A stretch of DNA of 64,000 nucleotides, taken from contig NZ_JBGGTX010000003.1 of NCBI RefSeq assembly GCF_041287255.1, forward strand, positions 62,001-126,000. Reading direction: 5' to 3'. The notes under the pieces are model-generated. The model was not told the origin of the DNA and did not search any database. It saw only the letters and a list, made by a program, of their open reading frames with translations. The position numbers were made by a program, and so were the translations under genes. Numbering within the stretch: the stretch's first letter is position 1; each line of letters starts with the position of its first letter. Positions 62,294 through 64,000 of the stretch are shown here, in pieces. This stretch comes from Tamlana flava. Its GTDB lineage: Bacteria > Bacteroidota > Bacteroidia > Flavobacteriales > Flavobacteriaceae.

Positions 62294-62301
62294 TAAATTT
62301 G
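62294..62301 (+). promoter_or_regulatory. -7 box of purL
   Basis: TAAATTTG, 32 bp before the purL ATG at 62333. The -33 element is not clear. Confidence 0.45.
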
Positions 62302-62332
62302 CACTTTCTTTTAACACACAAATCCATACCTA

Positions 62333-64000
62333 ATGATTCATTTCTTTGGAAACGTAACCAGCAAAGTTTTTGCAGTGCAAACCACAAAAGAATTATCAAC
62401 CGAAACCATCTTTAAACTAACATGGCTTTTTGGCAACCAGCCTAAAATAGAACAAGCTTCATTGGGTGCTTTTTTTGTTGGTCCACGCGCGGCCATGATT
62501 ACACCTTGGAGTACAAATGCGGTAGAAATCACCCAAAACATGGGCATTCAAGATATTATTCGTATTGAGGAATTTGAAGCAGTTGCTGAAGATTTTAAGG
62601 ATTTCGACCCGATGATTTCAGAGAAATTTAATGGATTGAATCAGGAATCATTCACCATAAACATTAAGCCAGAGCCTATTTTGAATATTGAAGATATTGC
62701 TGCTTACAATGTGCAAGAAGGTTTGTCTTTGAGTGATGAAGAAGTTGAATATTTAGAAGGCGTGTCGAAAAAAATTGGCAGACCATTAACGGACTCCGAA
62801 GTGTTTGGATTTTCGCAAGTGAACAGCGAACACTGCCGCCACAAGATTTTCAATGGTACATTTGTGATAGATGGAGAAGAAAAACCAACCTCTCTTTTTA
62901 AACTCATTAAGAAAACATCCGAAACAAATCCGAATGATATTGTTTCGGCATATAAAGATAATGTGGCTTTTATAAAAGGCCCGCAAGTGGAGCAATTTGC
63001 TCCAAAACGTGCAGATGTCCCAGATTTTTATACGATTCAAGATTTCGACTCTGTAATTTCGCTTAAAGCGGAAACACACAACTTCCCTACTACTGTTGAG
63101 CCTTTTAATGGTGCAGCAACGGGTTCAGGCGGTGAAATCCGTGATAGATTGGCTGGTGGGAAAGGCTCTATTCCTCTAGCTGGAACCGCAGTTTATATGA
63201 CATCTTATTCAAGATTGGAAGAAAATCGCCCCTGGGAAAAAGCCTTTCAGGAACGTGATTGGCTCTACCAAACACCAATGGATATTTTGATAAAAGCTTC
63301 AAATGGGGCATCAGACTTCGGAAACAAATTTGGTCAGCCACTTATCTGCGGTTCAGTATTGACTTTTGAGCATGAAGAAGATGCACGGAAACTTGGTTTC
63401 GACAAGGTCATTATGCAAGCAGGTGGCATTGGTTATGGAAAAACTTCTCAAGCCTTAAAAGACACACCTAAAAAAGGTGATAAAATTGTGATTCTTGGTG
63501 GTGAAAACTACCGCATTGGTATGGGTGGTGCTGCGGTTTCATCAGCCGATACTGGTGAGTTTGCCTCAGGAATTGAATTGAATGCCGTACAGCGTTCCAA
63601 TCCTGAAATGCAAAAACGTGCTGCCAATGCTGTTCGTGGTATGGTTGAAAGTGATGAAAATTTTATCGTTTCCATCCACGACCACGGTGCTGGTGGACAC
63701 TTAAACTGCCTTTCGGAATTGGTTGAGGATACTGGTGGTAAAATTGATTTGGATGCGCTTCCTGTTGGAGACCCAACTTTATCGGATAAAGAAATTATTG
63801 GTAACGAATCGCAAGAACGTATGGGATTGGTTATTGGTAAAAAACACATTGACTTTTTATACAGAATTGCCGACCGTGAGCGTTCGCCCATATACACTGT
63901 TGGCGATGTTACGGGAGATGACCGATTCACTTTTGAGTCTAAAACCAATGGGCATAAACCCATGGATTTAGCCATGGAAGACATGTTTGGAAGCTCCCCA
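62333..64000 (+). CDS. purL: Phosphoribosylformylglycinamidine synthase, 3' end cut by window edge
   Basis: Purine-synthesis enzyme making FGAM from FGAR, glutamine and ATP. The 556 codons present read without interruption to the right edge. The N-terminal PurS-like part is followed by the linker and the FGAM synthetase domain: FGFSQVNSEHCRHKIFNG, SLKAETHNFPTTVEPFNGAA with GSGGEIRDRL, then ASDFGNKFGQPL and SIHDHGAGGHLNCLSELVED. It appears to be the large single-chain form (about 1,220 aa), so over half is missing. The start MIHFFGNVTSKVF fits this form. Confidence 0.96.
   Translation, partial: MIHFFGNVTSKVFAVQTTKELSTETIFKLTWLFGNQPKIEQASLGAFFVGPRAAMITPWSTNAVEITQNMGIQDIIRIEEFEAVAEDFKDFDPMISEKFNGLNQESFTINIKPEPILNIEDIAAYNVQEGLSLSDEEVEYLEGVSKKIGRPLTDSEVFGFSQVNSEHCRHKIFNGTFVIDGEEKPTSLFKLIKKTSETNPNDIVSAYKDNVAFIKGPQVEQFAPKRADVPDFYTIQDFDSVISLKAETHNFPTTVEPFNGAATGSGGEIRDRLAGGKGSIPLAGTAVYMTSYSRLEENRPWEKAFQERDWLYQTPMDILIKASNGASDFGNKFGQPLICGSVLTFEHEEDARKLGFDKVIMQAGGIGYGKTSQALKDTPKKGDKIVILGGENYRIGMGGAAVSSADTGEFASGIELNAVQRSNPEMQKRAANAVRGMVESDENFIVSIHDHGAGGHLNCLSELVEDTGGKIDLDALPVGDPTLSDKEIIGNESQERMGLVIGKKHIDFLYRIADRERSPIYTVGDVTGDDRFTFESKTNGHKPMDLAMEDMFGSSP

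Noticed and set aside
1..64000. tRNA, rRNA and CRISPR
   Set aside because: No cloverleaf, rRNA stretch or regularly spaced repeats were seen while reading the gaps; a tRNA scan was not possible.

Overview
The window is about 64 kb of chromosome from a member of the Bacteroidota, most likely a marine-type Flavobacteriaceae. Evidence: low GC; promoters with the Bacteroidota TAnnTTTG -7 box (clearest before rpmH, rpmE2 and purB); a type IX secretion (T9SS) C-terminal sorting domain; TonB-dependent receptors with FecI/FecR-type ECF sigma and anti-sigma pairs; DUF4252, DUF4199, DUF5777 and DUF6580 proteins. No rRNA, tRNA, CRISPR array, insertion sequence or prophage was recognised. hutI (left edge) and purL (right edge) run off the window.

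Layout. 1-4.3 kb: histidine utilisation operon hutH-hutU-hutI on the minus strand. 4.35-6.65 kb: a decayed copy of the start of a lysR gene, a SAM methyltransferase, and the intact lysR. 6.67-8.6 kb: DEAD-box RNA helicase behind a strongly structured 5' leader. 8.7-17.6 kb: mixed housekeeping genes (trmH, sirtuin, serine hydrolase, glycosyltransferase, haem-binding protein, purB). 17.7-19.9 kb: ECF sigma / anti-sigma / two DUF4252 proteins. 20-24.6 kb: S41 peptidase lipoprotein; a cobalamin riboswitch controlling a BtuB-like receptor; an unlisted 35-residue membrane protein; a DUF6580 membrane protein. 24.8-28.3 kb: two paralogous TPR proteins with conserved histidines. 28.4-30.3 kb: rmuC and a thioesterase.

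30.3-39.5 kb is the most distinctive block. A TonB receptor with an STN signalling domain, FecR and FecI-type sigma (minus strand) face a plus-strand series: two tandem small paralogous proteins (59 and 86 aa), two acidic lipoproteins, an OB-fold protein, a T9SS-sorted cupredoxin, a DUF5777 beta-barrel, a lipoprotein c-type cytochrome and a YceI protein. Two nearly identical promoter-like elements (CAGGAGTTTT-N16-CATTATAAAA) precede the small-protein pair and the first lipoprotein. They suggest that the neighbouring sigma factor controls this side: a surface-signalling system coupled to envelope and possibly redox proteins. 39.5-64 kb is mainly core metabolism and envelope maintenance: carB, rpmH, cardiolipin synthase, lytic transglycosylase, mtaB, an oligopeptide-binding lipoprotein, rpmE2, glycosyltransferase, phosphoglucomutase, an MsbA-like ABC exporter, a third ECF sigma locus, an RsmB-type rRNA methyltransferase and purL.

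All functions come from reading protein motifs by eye; no database search was run. Several gene starts were moved downstream from the longest open frame to fit signal peptides, promoters or the riboswitch, as stated per entry.
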